DNA from: SAR116 cluster bacterium AG-390-L20
Lineage (GTDB): Bacteria; Pseudomonadota; Alphaproteobacteria; Puniceispirillales; Marisalimonadaceae
Reading direction: 5' to 3'
NCBI GenBank assembly: GCA_003278095.1
Contig: QCHB01000008.1
Span: 34,377 to 98,376, forward strand
Length of the DNA: 64,000 nucleotides
In this document: positions 51,667 through 60,282 of the stretch, piece after piece
How the letters are laid out: every line of letters begins with the position of its first letter
Numbering within the stretch: the stretch's first letter is position 1
Notes under the pieces: generated by a model
Told to the model about the DNA's origin: nothing
The model's database searches: none
The model's input: the letters and a program-made list of their open reading frames with translations, nothing else
Position numbers and translations under genes: made by a program

Positions 51667-52743
51667 TTACCTTTTCATATTAACTTTGGCGTCAGCTCTA
51701 ATTTTTCTAATGAGCTCTAGTTCAGATTGAAAATCAACATAATGTGGTAGTTTTATGTGCTCTAAAAAACCAGTCGCTTGAATGTTGTCGCAATGTGAAA
51801 TAACAAATTCTTCGTCTTGTGCTGGTGCGCCAGAATAATCTTCACCTAATTCTTTCCATCTTAAAGCTCTATCGATCAAAGCCATTGCTAAAGCTTTTCT
51901 TTCAGTCTGTCCGAATACTAAACCATAACCTCTTGTAAACTGTGGAGGTTCAATTTTGGATCCTTGAAATTGATTTACCGTTTCACATTCAGTTAAAATG
52001 ATCTCAGCAACATTAATCTCAAAACCTAATTCTGGAATATAAAGCTCAATGTCAACTATGCCAATTCTTAGTTCCCCTACAAATGCATGATTTCTTGCAT
52101 ATCCTCTTTGAGTAGAATATGCGAGACCAAGTAAAAAACCCTCATCTCCTCTTGATAATGCTTGTAACCTTGCCGAACGAGATGTTGGATAGCTAATAGG
52201 TTCTCGTGTTATATCGATAGGATCAAGATTGTTATCTTTTTCGTTTTGCATTAAATCTTCTTGATTTAAAAAACTTAAAACGTGAGGCATTTTGTTGTCA
52301 TTATATTTTTTTGTTGGACTAATAGGTGCTTCATTTTCAGCTAGTAATTTAAAGTCCAAAAGCCTATGCGTGTAATCAAAAGTAGGGCCTAATTTTTGTC
52401 CACCTGGTATATCTTTAAAAGTTGCTGAAATCCTTCTAAGGCATGTCATATTTGCTGTATTAACTGGTTTGCTGTAACTAAATCTTGTAAGAGTTGTTCT
52501 GTAAGCTCTTAACAAAAATATAGCTTCTATCAAATCACCTCTAGACTGTTTTATAGCTAATGCAGCAAGGTCTTTATCATATAAAGAACCTTCAGACATT
52601 ACTCTATCAACGCCAAGTGTGAGTTGTTCTGATATTTGATCAAGGGTAATATTTGGAATGGATGTATCACCTCTTCTTATTTCTGACATCCAAGAATGAG
52701 CGTTATCAATTGCTACTTCCCCACCTTTAACAGCTACATACAT
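51667..52743 (-). CDS. phnI: PhnI, C-P lyase core subunit
   Basis: A 358-residue PhnI. It starts MYVAVKGGEVAIDNAH, the standard N-terminus, with LRRISATFKDIPGGQKLGP and GFLLGLAYSTQRGYARNHAF. PhnI (with G, H, L) transfers ribose triphosphate onto phosphonate using ATP, releasing adenine. Follows phnH with no gap. Confidence 0.93.
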   Translation of the reverse strand: MYVAVKGGEVAIDNAHSWMSEIRRGDTSIPNITLDQISEQLTLGVDRVMSEGSLYDKDLAALAIKQSRGDLIEAIFLLRAYRTTLTRFSYSKPVNTANMTCLRRISATFKDIPGGQKLGPTFDYTHRLLDFKLLAENEAPISPTKKYNDNKMPHVLSFLNQEDLMQNEKDNNLDPIDITREPISYPTSRSARLQALSRGDEGFLLGLAYSTQRGYARNHAFVGELRIGIVDIELYIPELGFEINVAEIILTECETVNQFQGSKIEPPQFTRGYGLVFGQTERKALAMALIDRALRWKELGEDYSGAPAQDEEFVISHCDNIQATGFLEHIKLPHYVDFQSELELIRKIRADAKVNMKR

Positions 52744-53313
52744 CTAATGCTCCGATTTTATGATATTAATTTTTGTTGAACGAGGAATAGATAAAATTTC
52801 TAAGTCATTTGTGAAATAGAAATCTAAACCTAAAGGATAAAGATTATTATTTTCGATAAATAATTCAGGATTAGGTAAATCAATATTTAATTTATTTTTT
52901 ATGCCTGGACCATCAATGTTGCATTTTACTTTTTTATATTTTGTTTCTTCAATTATTAAAGTTGCAGATCTTTCTGGATACTCAGGAACTCCTATTTTGA
53001 ATTCATTTAATGGCAATAAAGATTTCCATGTACCAATTACAAAATCAGCATTCTTTTTGTTACTAATAATGGCACCAGTGTTAAAAATTAACCAATTCCT
53101 TACTTCCTCTGTATTATATTCTTTTGAGAGGTAAACATTACTTTCATTATCACATAACGTAATTAATATTGTCGCTGCTGCATTTGACAATACACTTGGT
53201 TTGTTAAGTTTATTTATCTGAAAAGTTCTACCTGGATATGATGTTGCATTTACTAATGATCTAAAAGCAATAGAACTATTTATAGAATTTTCAGAAAAAG
53301 GATAATTTTCCAT
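52744..53313 (-). CDS. phnH: PhnH, C-P lyase core subunit
   Basis: A 189-residue PhnH with FRSLVNATSYPGRTFQI near residue 17, TILITLCDNES and GIKNKLNIDLP (last part near residue 137), all as in the family. It is a dimeric core subunit of the G2H2I2J2 complex. Overlaps the phnG stop by one base; phnI starts directly after it. Confidence 0.9.
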   Translation of the reverse strand: MENYPFSENSINSSIAFRSLVNATSYPGRTFQINKLNKPSVLSNAAATILITLCDNESNVYLSKEYNTEEVRNWLIFNTGAIISNKKNADFVIGTWKSLLPLNEFKIGVPEYPERSATLIIEETKYKKVKCNIDGPGIKNKLNIDLPNPELFIENNNLYPLGLDFYFTNDLEILSIPRSTKINIIKSEH

Positions 53314-53753
53314 TAATCACTTTCTCCTCTTACAAGAGTAAAAAAATCAACTTTCGTAGCTTCAGCTTTTGAAAGAATTTTGCGTTTATTATCTTTTTTA
53401 ATTTTTTCTAAAGGAATAATAATATTTTTATTTATTTCTTTAGACATTTTAGTTTGCATAAGAGCATCACATAATGCGCTTATTTCAGCTTTTTTCTTAC
53501 TTCTTCCTTGAACATAACTATGACCTATTGTTCCACAATTCAATTTTAATGAACATCTAGTTATAGTAACTTCACCAATATTAAATTTATCTCCAGTTAC
53601 ACCCATTCTTCCTTGAGCCATTATGCTTCCAATTTCAGGTGTTCTTAACCATATATAATTTACTCTTATTTTTTTTTGTTCCCAGAGATTTAACAAATCG
53701 CTTTGGTTAGATGTTGCTAACAAACTCATCCAAAATTTTCTTTTTTTAATCAT
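53313..53753 (-). CDS. phnG: PhnG, C-P lyase core subunit
   Basis: A 146-residue PhnG beginning RKFWMSLLATS (like the family's RQRWMAVLA), then PEIGSIMAQGRMGVTGDKFNIGEVTITRC and GYVQGRSKKKAE-like GHSYVQGRSK, the most conserved parts. First gene of the phn operon on this strand; divergent from phnF across 87 bp. Confidence 0.9.
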   Translation of the reverse strand: MIKKRKFWMSLLATSNQSDLLNLWEQKKIRVNYIWLRTPEIGSIMAQGRMGVTGDKFNIGEVTITRCSLKLNCGTIGHSYVQGRSKKKAEISALCDALMQTKMSKEINKNIIIPLEKIKKDNKRKILSKAEATKVDFFTLVRGESD

Positions 53754-53769
53754 TTAAATTACTTCTTTA

Positions 53770-53818
53770 CTATACAACTATACAACTTATAATTATAAAA
53801 CATTAATTATACAATTAT
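53770..53818. promoter_or_regulatory. Candidate PhnF operator region
   Basis: Three copies of TATACAA occur in the 87-bp gap between phnG and phnF (53771, 53779 and 53808), two as a direct CTATACAA repeat and the third in TTATACAATTATAT. GntR/HutC-type PhnF proteins bind repeated or inverted sites in such divergent gaps. The gap is very AT-rich, so chance cannot be ruled out. Confidence 0.38.
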
Positions 53819-53840
53819 ATTTTTATTAAGTTTTTATTAC

Positions 53841-54548
53841 ATGAATTCTAAACTCATTTATTATCAAATTTATGAAGCATTAAAAAAAGATGTGGCGGAT
53901 AACATATACAATTCAGGTGATAAACTACCTTCTGAAAATCATCTTTCAAAAAGATTTGGAGTAAATAGACACACGGTTAGAAGAGCTTTGCAAATATTAA
54001 AAAATGAAGGAATTTTATTTTCTAAAAGAGGATCTGGTGTAATAGTTCAAGCTTCTAAGTTAAAATATAAAATTGGAAAAAGGGTAAGATTTTCACAGAA
54101 TATTGCTAATGAAAACAATATTCCTAAAACAACAATTATTAGATCAGAGTATAGAAAAGCATCAAAGATAGAAGCTGATAATTTAAAAATAAATTCAAAA
54201 GATGAGATTCTTTTAATAGAAACAACTGGTAAAATTAATAATATTCCAACTATTATAACTAAAAGAATAATTCCAAATAAAAGGTTTCCTAGTTTTTTAG
54301 AGATATTTCAAAAAGAATTATCTATAACACACACACTAAAGTTATTGGGTGTAAATGATTTTGTTAGGTCAAACACTAATATAATCGCAGAGCTAGCTGA
54401 TAGTATTCAAGCAAATTTACTTAATTGTAAAATTAATAGTCCACTTCTTAAAACAACATATGTGAATCAAGATTTAAATTGTATCCCAATAGAGTTCAGT
54501 CAGACATGGTTTGTTGGCGAAAGAATTCAATTAACATTAGAAGATTAA
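53841..54548 (+). CDS. phnF: PhnF, GntR/HutC-family regulator of phosphonate use
   Basis: A 235-residue regulator. An N-terminal winged helix (about 5-72: KLPSENHLSKRFGVNRHTVRRAL) is followed by the UTRA effector domain of HutC-type GntR proteins (about 90-230). PhnF represses phn genes and responds to phosphate or a pathway intermediate. It is divergent from phnG and directly upstream of a second phnM. AAGT-rich sequence with no strong ribosome site precedes the ATG. Confidence 0.85.
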   Translation: MNSKLIYYQIYEALKKDVADNIYNSGDKLPSENHLSKRFGVNRHTVRRALQILKNEGILFSKRGSGVIVQASKLKYKIGKRVRFSQNIANENNIPKTTIIRSEYRKASKIEADNLKINSKDEILLIETTGKINNIPTIITKRIIPNKRFPSFLEIFQKELSITHTLKLLGVNDFVRSNTNIIAELADSIQANLLNCKINSPLLKTTYVNQDLNCIPIEFSQTWFVGERIQLTLED

Positions 54549-54599
54549 ACTTTTGATATTTGTAATATAAAATTAATAAAATTAAGATAAGTAAAATAT

Positions 54600-55814
54600 A
54601 TGAATCAAATACAATCAAATCAATTTTCAGGATATATTTTACAGGGATCTAAATTTTTGCATGGTAATAAAATGCAATCAGGAATTATAACAATTGAAGA
54701 CAAATTTATTTCTTCAATTGAAGTTAATAAAGCTAATCAATATATCAAAAAAAATTATCCAGTCATAGATTTGACGGGTTTTTGGGTATTGCCTGGAATA
54801 ATAGACTTACATGGAGATGGATTTGAAAGACAGTTATTTCCAAGACCAGGCGTAAATTTTGATATGAATGACACTCTTAAAATTGTTGACAAAGAACTTT
54901 CCATTAATGGCATTACCACGGCTTACCTAGCATGTAGTTATAGCTGGGAAGGTAGAATAAGAAGTCCTGAGTACGCTAAAATTTTTTTAAAAAATCTCAA
55001 TAAATACAGACCTTCTATGATAACGAATATAAATGTTCAGGTAAGATACGAAACTCATCTTGTAGAAAAAGTTCAAGAACTTATTGACTTAATTACGGAA
55101 TACGAACTCAATTATGTGGTATTCAACAACCATATACCTGATGCCTTAGAAAAAATTCAAAACAAACCATCAGCATTTGCAACATGGGCTAATAAAATGT
55201 CTATGGAAAAAAGCGAACTTGCAAATATTGTGAATTATCGATTAACAAAAGAAAATGAAGTAAGTGATAGCTTAAAAACATTAAGCGATTTTCTGAAATC
55301 TAATAATATTAAATTTGGTTCGCATGATGATGAAAGCATTGAAGATAGAAAATGGTTTAGAAGTTTTGGTGCTAATATTTGTGAATTTCCAACAAGTATT
55401 TTAGCTGCTAAAGAAGCATACTTTCATAATGAAAATGTAATAATGGGTGCGCCTAATTTAGTAAGAGGTGGTTCACATAATGGAAATATATCTACCTTAG
55501 AATTATTAAAACTAGGATACTGTAGTATTTTAGTATCAGATTATTATTATCCATCACTACTTCAGTCAATTTGGTATTTGTTAGATCATAAGATTTGTTC
55601 TATTGAAAATGCATGGGCATTAATATCAGAAAATCCTGCGAAGGCACTAAATATTGACAAAAGAGGAGCTATAAAAGTAAATAATTACGCAGATTTAGTA
55701 ATTATAAACCCAAAAACAAGAGAGATAGAAGCAACAATATGTAATGGAGAGATTGCAGGTGTTTGTAAAAGCGTTGCTGACAGATTTATTAAATCATCTA
55801 ACGCAGTATCCTAA
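54600..55814 (+). CDS. Second, divergent PhnM-like amidohydrolase
   Basis: A 404-residue PhnM homologue downstream of phnF (51-bp gap). It keeps LHGDGFERQLFPRPGVNFD, FGSHDDES, GAPNLVRGGSHNGN and ILVSDYYYPSL, so the metal site is likely intact. The family stretches HLRAE and MDHTPGQ are changed to QVRYET and NNHIPDA, around the substrate site. It may act on a different ribosyl-phosphonate intermediate than the first PhnM, or be a specialised copy. Confidence 0.78.
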   Translation: MNQIQSNQFSGYILQGSKFLHGNKMQSGIITIEDKFISSIEVNKANQYIKKNYPVIDLTGFWVLPGIIDLHGDGFERQLFPRPGVNFDMNDTLKIVDKELSINGITTAYLACSYSWEGRIRSPEYAKIFLKNLNKYRPSMITNINVQVRYETHLVEKVQELIDLITEYELNYVVFNNHIPDALEKIQNKPSAFATWANKMSMEKSELANIVNYRLTKENEVSDSLKTLSDFLKSNNIKFGSHDDESIEDRKWFRSFGANICEFPTSILAAKEAYFHNENVIMGAPNLVRGGSHNGNISTLELLKLGYCSILVSDYYYPSLLQSIWYLLDHKICSIENAWALISENPAKALNIDKRGAIKVNNYADLVIINPKTREIEATICNGEIAGVCKSVADRFIKSSNAVS

Positions 55815-55815
55815 T

Positions 55816-56430
55816 CTATTTATATTTTGATATAAAATCCTCAACACTTAAAGTTCTAAAGTCGTCTAAGGAAGATCCTATTTTCTCATGAGACCAATTC
55901 CACCATTGAATTTGAGATAATTGAATTGAAACTTTTTCTGAAAATCTTCTTCTTATAATCTTAGCAGGATTTCCTGCTACAATAGTATAACTTTCTACAT
56001 CTTTGGTAACAACAGAACCAGCTCCAATTATAGCACCATCTCCAACTATAATGTCAGGTTTAACAATAGCAGCATGACCTATCCATGTATCATTGCCAAT
56101 TATAGTTTTTCTGGAATATCGATTTTTAAAAAAATCTTTGTCATGTTCTTTGTCTTCCCAATAGTCAGTTGATCTATATAAAAAATGATGAAGACTTGCT
56201 TTTTCCATTGGATGGTCCGTTGGACCTATTCTAACAGAGCTTGCAATATTAGAAAATTTTTTTATGTCTGTATTGGCTATATCACAAAATCTTGTACAAT
56301 AAGAATAATCACCGAAATTAGAATTTGAAATAATAGAATATTCACCTATTTCAACAAATGAACCAAAATCACTGTCTACAATTTGACAATCTGAATGAAT
56401 TAAAGGCTTGTTTTTATCGAGTTTTTTCAT
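55816..56430 (-). CDS. Phosphonate-associated left-handed beta-helix acetyltransferase
   Basis: A 204-residue hexapeptide-repeat protein: repeated short V/I-led turns, EIGEYSIISNSNFGDYSY, then RIGPTDHPMEK, IGNDTWIGHAAIVKPDIIVGDGAIIGAGSVV and AGNPAKIIRRRF (CoA-binding end). The known group in phn loci is annotated as phosphonate-metabolism LbetaH protein. It probably acetylates an aminophosphonate or related compound. Convergent with the second phnM (1-bp gap). Confidence 0.82.
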   Translation of the reverse strand: MKKLDKNKPLIHSDCQIVDSDFGSFVEIGEYSIISNSNFGDYSYCTRFCDIANTDIKKFSNIASSVRIGPTDHPMEKASLHHFLYRSTDYWEDKEHDKDFFKNRYSRKTIIGNDTWIGHAAIVKPDIIVGDGAIIGAGSVVTKDVESYTIVAGNPAKIIRRRFSEKVSIQLSQIQWWNWSHEKIGSSLDDFRTLSVEDFISKYK

Positions 56431-56506
56431 GTGACTAAAAACGTGCTAAAAAAATAAAAATATTGAGATATGTTAACTCTAGTATCTTCAATCGTTACTC
56501 CTATCT

Positions 56507-57427
56507 TTAAAAAATTTCATCTAACCAGTAAGGATTAGACCAGGCATATTTACCATACTCGTTTAATACTGTTACTCTAAAAAAATTTGTATCAAGCTTA
56601 TTTAAATCAAATTTGGCACTTGTAATGTTGTAACCATTTTTGGAAAGGGAGGTATTAGAAGAGCCTGAAATAATTATGTGTGAAGCTGGACTACATTGTA
56701 TTAAGAGTTCATTATCATCAAGTTCTACATTATGTATTGCTATCCCTGTAGAAGAGTAATAATTGCCATTTTTAAGGGAATATAAAATATCTTGTATAGA
56801 CAGGTTTCTGCATTTTACGAATACCCAACCTCCTAAAGCATCTTCTTTATGAAAATGCGAATCGTCAGATGCAGTTAGTAAAATTTTTTTATTATTATTT
56901 AGTAGGAAGTCAGCTGTAGCTATTCCACTACCTCTATTTGAGCTAATTGTTGCGGCGTGATTATAGATTTCAACTGCGTGAGCATTACTTACTTTAATGG
57001 CCTCATCAGACGATAATGAATACCACTCTGGATGAGCTATTGTTACAAATGCTCCAGTCTCTATGATTCTATTAAGTAGTTCATCTACTGTTTCATTATC
57101 AGATGCAATTTTGAAATCTAAAGGCAAACCGTTAGCAACAAGGTGCCACAAGCCAGCTCTGTCGAACTTTTTTCCTTTTACATGAATTTCAGCGCTTGGA
57201 ATTGTAATGAAATCTTTAAAATTAAAATCAGAAACATCATTTACACTTTCTGCAGCAAATCTCTTGTCATGCCATAAATGATCAGAAAGACATGTAAAAT
57301 CATAGCTATATGATTTGTAAAACTCAATCACATTTTTTGGTTTAAGCAGTCCGTCAGAGTAATCGCTATGTCCATGCAAATTGCCTTTGTAAAATTTTCC
57401 ACATTTATCAAATGGTTTTAATTTCAT
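56507..57427 (-). CDS. PHP-domain metal-dependent hydrolase (CehA/McbA-like)
   Basis: A 306-residue protein. The PHP domain (about 1-220) has YKGNLHGHSDYSDG, LSDHLWH, AEIHVKGKKF, IAHPEWY and TASDDSHF, all metal-binding motifs. A small beta-sandwich end follows (about 225-306). A PHP enzyme (PhnPP) is known to open ribose cyclic phosphate from C-P lyase; together with the DUF1045 protein this is a candidate for the missing PhnP step. Downstream of the transporter genes on the same strand. Confidence 0.78.
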   Translation of the reverse strand: MKLKPFDKCGKFYKGNLHGHSDYSDGLLKPKNVIEFYKSYSYDFTCLSDHLWHDKRFAAESVNDVSDFNFKDFITIPSAEIHVKGKKFDRAGLWHLVANGLPLDFKIASDNETVDELLNRIIETGAFVTIAHPEWYSLSSDEAIKVSNAHAVEIYNHAATISSNRGSGIATADFLLNNNKKILLTASDDSHFHKEDALGGWVFVKCRNLSIQDILYSLKNGNYYSSTGIAIHNVELDDNELLIQCSPASHIIISGSSNTSLSKNGYNITSAKFDLNKLDTNFFRVTVLNEYGKYAWSNPYWLDEIF

Positions 57428-57508
57428 ACTATCCCCTTTTTTAGGAGATCATTACGAAATAATTTTTCATTTTTTTAACAAATTTTTTAATAAAAAGTTA
57501 AATTTCAA

Positions 57509-57973
57509 TTACCAGAATTTCCACCATGGCTTATCTTTTGTACCATTAGAAGAGTTTATATCTTTTAGAGGTTCGATATCTTTTTTAACAGTTTCTAATC
57601 CACCTGTACCACTTTGGCCAAATTTTTCAGAGGCAGCTTTTTTTGCGATTTCATATGCTTCTGTTAATTTTACTTTAGCTTCCTCAGGTTTTTTTTGTGC
57701 ACACATTTCAAAACCTTCAAACAGCATTTTTTCGACTGTATCAGCGTCAGATTTATCTATTCTAGGTAACTCTAATCTTATTCTGGCTCTTAACATAAGA
57801 AGGTTAACATTATCACACTTATCTATAAGTTTTTGAAAAATTTCTTCTGTATTAATTAATGTTCCAGCTTCCTGAGAAGACACCTCATTGCTTATATTTT
57901 TTGTATCTTTGCTTTGAGCTTGAACAAGTACTGGGTAAATTAAAAAAACTATTATTAAAATATATCTATTCAT
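57509..57973 (-). CDS. Exported hypothetical protein of the phn transporter operon
   Basis: A 154-residue protein with a signal peptide (1-19, ending VQAQ) and a helical mature part with two cysteines (CDNVNLL and EMCAQKKP) and a Trp-rich end (KPWWKFW). No family recognised. It lies 10 bp after the second phnE, so it probably belongs with phosphonate uptake. Confidence 0.6.
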   Translation of the reverse strand: MNRYILIIVFLIYPVLVQAQSKDTKNISNEVSSQEAGTLINTEEIFQKLIDKCDNVNLLMLRARIRLELPRIDKSDADTVEKMLFEGFEMCAQKKPEEAKVKLTEAYEIAKKAASEKFGQSGTGGLETVKKDIEPLKDINSSNGTKDKPWWKFW

Positions 57974-57983
57974 AGTAACTCCT

Positions 57984-59342
57984 TTATTTTTTATCCTCTA
58001 TACCAATTAATAATCTTCTTAGTTTGGCTGACATAGTATCAATGCACATTACAGCAACTAAAACTAAAATTGCCATGTAAGCAACGTTTTCAAAATCATT
58101 TCCAGTCATTAATGCCCCAAGGAAATGTAAGCCTATACCTCCAGCACCCATTGCCCCAATAATTACGGCAGCTCTTGTGTTGGACTCTAAGTAATATAAA
58201 CTTTGTGAAATGAAAATTGGTAGTATTTGTGGGATGATACCAAATCTATGTTGAAGAACTTTATTTGCACCAGTTGACTGGATACCTTCTTTATCTTTTT
58301 TATCAGTATTTTCTATAGCTTCAGACATTAATTTACCAAGAGTACCTGTGTCTGTAAATGCGATTGCAAAAATTCCCGTAAAAAGTCCAGGACCAAAAGC
58401 TCTAAGGAATATTAAACTCCAAATTAACATATCTATTCCGCGAAGCATGTCGAAGAGTCTTCTCAGAAAAAACCTTATTGAGGAAAGTGGAGTAACATTG
58501 TAAGCAGCAAGAAAAGCTAGTGGAAGACCAACCATTGAGGCAATTAATGTTCCAAGAATGGCCATTAATAATGTTTCAACCATGGCGAATAAAACGGTGT
58601 TGTGGTGCCAAATTTCATTTTCTAAAAATTCATTTACAACAAGATTAAAATTTGAAATTTTTGGATCCACTCTGTCTTCATTAAACATAAGTGATATGGC
58701 GTCAAAAAATCCCTTTCCGACAAGAGGGCTATCGAAATCAAACCAAAAATATTTCCACCCTAACTCGTATCTATGAACTTCGACTTTTGATCCATATACC
58801 TGAAGCCTTTCATATAAAGAAGGTCTCACTTCAACCTTGTTTTCTGTTGCACGCATCCAACTTGGCAACATACTTTCCTTTCCAACATACCCATCAACAT
58901 AAGGTTTACCATTTTTATTAAGCTTAAAAATGAATGGTTCATTGATATTAGGAAAATTTCTCATTTCCACTCTATTAGGAAAGAAAACAAACTGACCACC
59001 ATTATCAAAGTTAACAATTGTAGATTGATTATTTTTATTTCTAATAAGCCAAGTGGGATCATCTTTATAAACATGCCTGTGACCACCCTCAAATCTTAAG
59101 TCAATTTTCTGAGGATCTTTCCAATTCATTTTTATATGGTCTTTGTGAGCGTAAATATCTAACATAAACATAGACGCTCGATCTTTATTCCACTTTTTAG
59201 CTAAGTTAGGTAGATCAAAGTGTAATATTGACCCAATTAAATAAACCAGAAACACAAATCCAGTTATAATAAGAATTTTAATATGTTTTTTATGTTTTAG
59301 ATCAACTGCATCAATAACATTTTGATTTAATACTTGCTCCAT
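57984..59342 (-). CDS. phnE: PhnE-type phosphonate permease with long N-terminal periplasmic extension
   Basis: A 452-residue permease. Residues about 24-45 form a first helix; about 46-235 are a soluble, probably periplasmic, part with FEGGHRHVYKDD; about 240-440 is the PhnE core with five helices and EAA-like loop GANKVLQHRFGIIPQILP. PhnE is usually about 270-300 residues; this extended type is seen in Alphaproteobacteria. Adjacent to another phnE (1-base overlap), forming a heterodimeric channel. Confidence 0.87.
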   Translation of the reverse strand: MEQVLNQNVIDAVDLKHKKHIKILIITGFVFLVYLIGSILHFDLPNLAKKWNKDRASMFMLDIYAHKDHIKMNWKDPQKIDLRFEGGHRHVYKDDPTWLIRNKNNQSTIVNFDNGGQFVFFPNRVEMRNFPNINEPFIFKLNKNGKPYVDGYVGKESMLPSWMRATENKVEVRPSLYERLQVYGSKVEVHRYELGWKYFWFDFDSPLVGKGFFDAISLMFNEDRVDPKISNFNLVVNEFLENEIWHHNTVLFAMVETLLMAILGTLIASMVGLPLAFLAAYNVTPLSSIRFFLRRLFDMLRGIDMLIWSLIFLRAFGPGLFTGIFAIAFTDTGTLGKLMSEAIENTDKKDKEGIQSTGANKVLQHRFGIIPQILPIFISQSLYYLESNTRAAVIIGAMGAGGIGLHFLGALMTGNDFENVAYMAILVLVAVMCIDTMSAKLRRLLIGIEDKK

Positions 59343-60196
59343 TACTTATTGTCTCCAATTAATCTACCCCTAAGAAATCTGGAGAAATAATCTAAGGAAA
59401 TTATAGTTATAACTAATAAAAACATAATAGCTATAATTTCGTCTCCATATCTAAACTGAATTACAGTAGACAATGCTTCTCCAATACCTCCAGCACCTAC
59501 AAAACCAAGGATGGTTGACGCTCTTACATTAATTTCTAACCTCAGAAGGGTGTATGAGATAAATAAAGGTACTACTTGAGGAATAACTGCAAATCTAACT
59601 CGTTGCCACCAACTTGCTCCACAAGATTGTAATCCTTCAATTGGTTTGTTATCAGCATTTTCAATAGCTTCAGAGAATAATTTTCCTAGAGCTCCAGCAG
59701 TATGAATTACTATTGCAATAACTGCAGGTAATTCTGATTTTCCCATCAGATACAAAAATATCATAGCAATAACCAACTCAGGGAATGATCTCAGAATATC
59801 CATGGTTCTTCTAGATAAAGTAACTATATATTGGTTTTTAATTAAATTTTTACTTGCAAACAGGCTCAAGAGAAGAGCAAAAATTGCCCCGAATAGTGTT
59901 GAAAAAAAAGCCATGTTTATTGTTGATATTAAATCTGGAAGATATTTGAATACATATGCATACCATCTCCAACCAGACTCAAATGCTTCTTTGAAGAGAT
60001 CAACAGGGTAGTCAAAAAATTTACTCAATCCCCTTTGAAAGCTTCCAGCATTATTTTCTTCTGCTATTGTAAGTCCACTGGAAAGAAGAAATAAAATAGC
60101 TAGAATGCTTATGAAAGAATAAATTAGTCTTTTAAAAGCCATGGCTTTTAGGTTTTTCTCAATTGTCTCAAAACCTAAAATATTGTCTGAATACAT
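59342..60196 (-). CDS. phnE: PhnE, phosphonate ABC transporter permease
   Basis: A 284-residue permease with one N-terminal helix and the five-helix core. The EAA loop GLQSCGASWWQRVRFAVIPQVVPLF and the C-terminal VGAGGIGEALST are typical. It pairs with the longer PhnE. A stable hairpin separates it from phnD, a common way to lower permease relative to binding protein. Confidence 0.9.
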   Translation of the reverse strand: MYSDNILGFETIEKNLKAMAFKRLIYSFISILAILFLLSSGLTIAEENNAGSFQRGLSKFFDYPVDLFKEAFESGWRWYAYVFKYLPDLISTINMAFFSTLFGAIFALLLSLFASKNLIKNQYIVTLSRRTMDILRSFPELVIAMIFLYLMGKSELPAVIAIVIHTAGALGKLFSEAIENADNKPIEGLQSCGASWWQRVRFAVIPQVVPLFISYTLLRLEINVRASTILGFVGAGGIGEALSTVIQFRYGDEIIAIMFLLVITIISLDYFSRFLRGRLIGDNK

Positions 60197-60240
60197 TATA
60201 TTTCCAACTATAATATTATTATTGATTGAGTTAATAAAGT

Positions 60241-60273
60241 ATGCAAAAGACAGCTAAACACTGTCTTTTGCAT
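60241..60273 (-). promoter_or_regulatory. Strong stem-loop between phnD and phnE
   Basis: ATGCAAAAGACAG (60241-60253) and CTGTCTTTTGCAT (60261-60273) form a perfect 13-bp stem with a 7-base loop (CTAAACA), ten bases after the phnD stop. No T-run follows, so it is probably an mRNA-protecting or partial-termination hairpin that raises phnD over phnE expression. Confidence 0.75.
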
Positions 60274-60282
60274 GAAAGTTAA

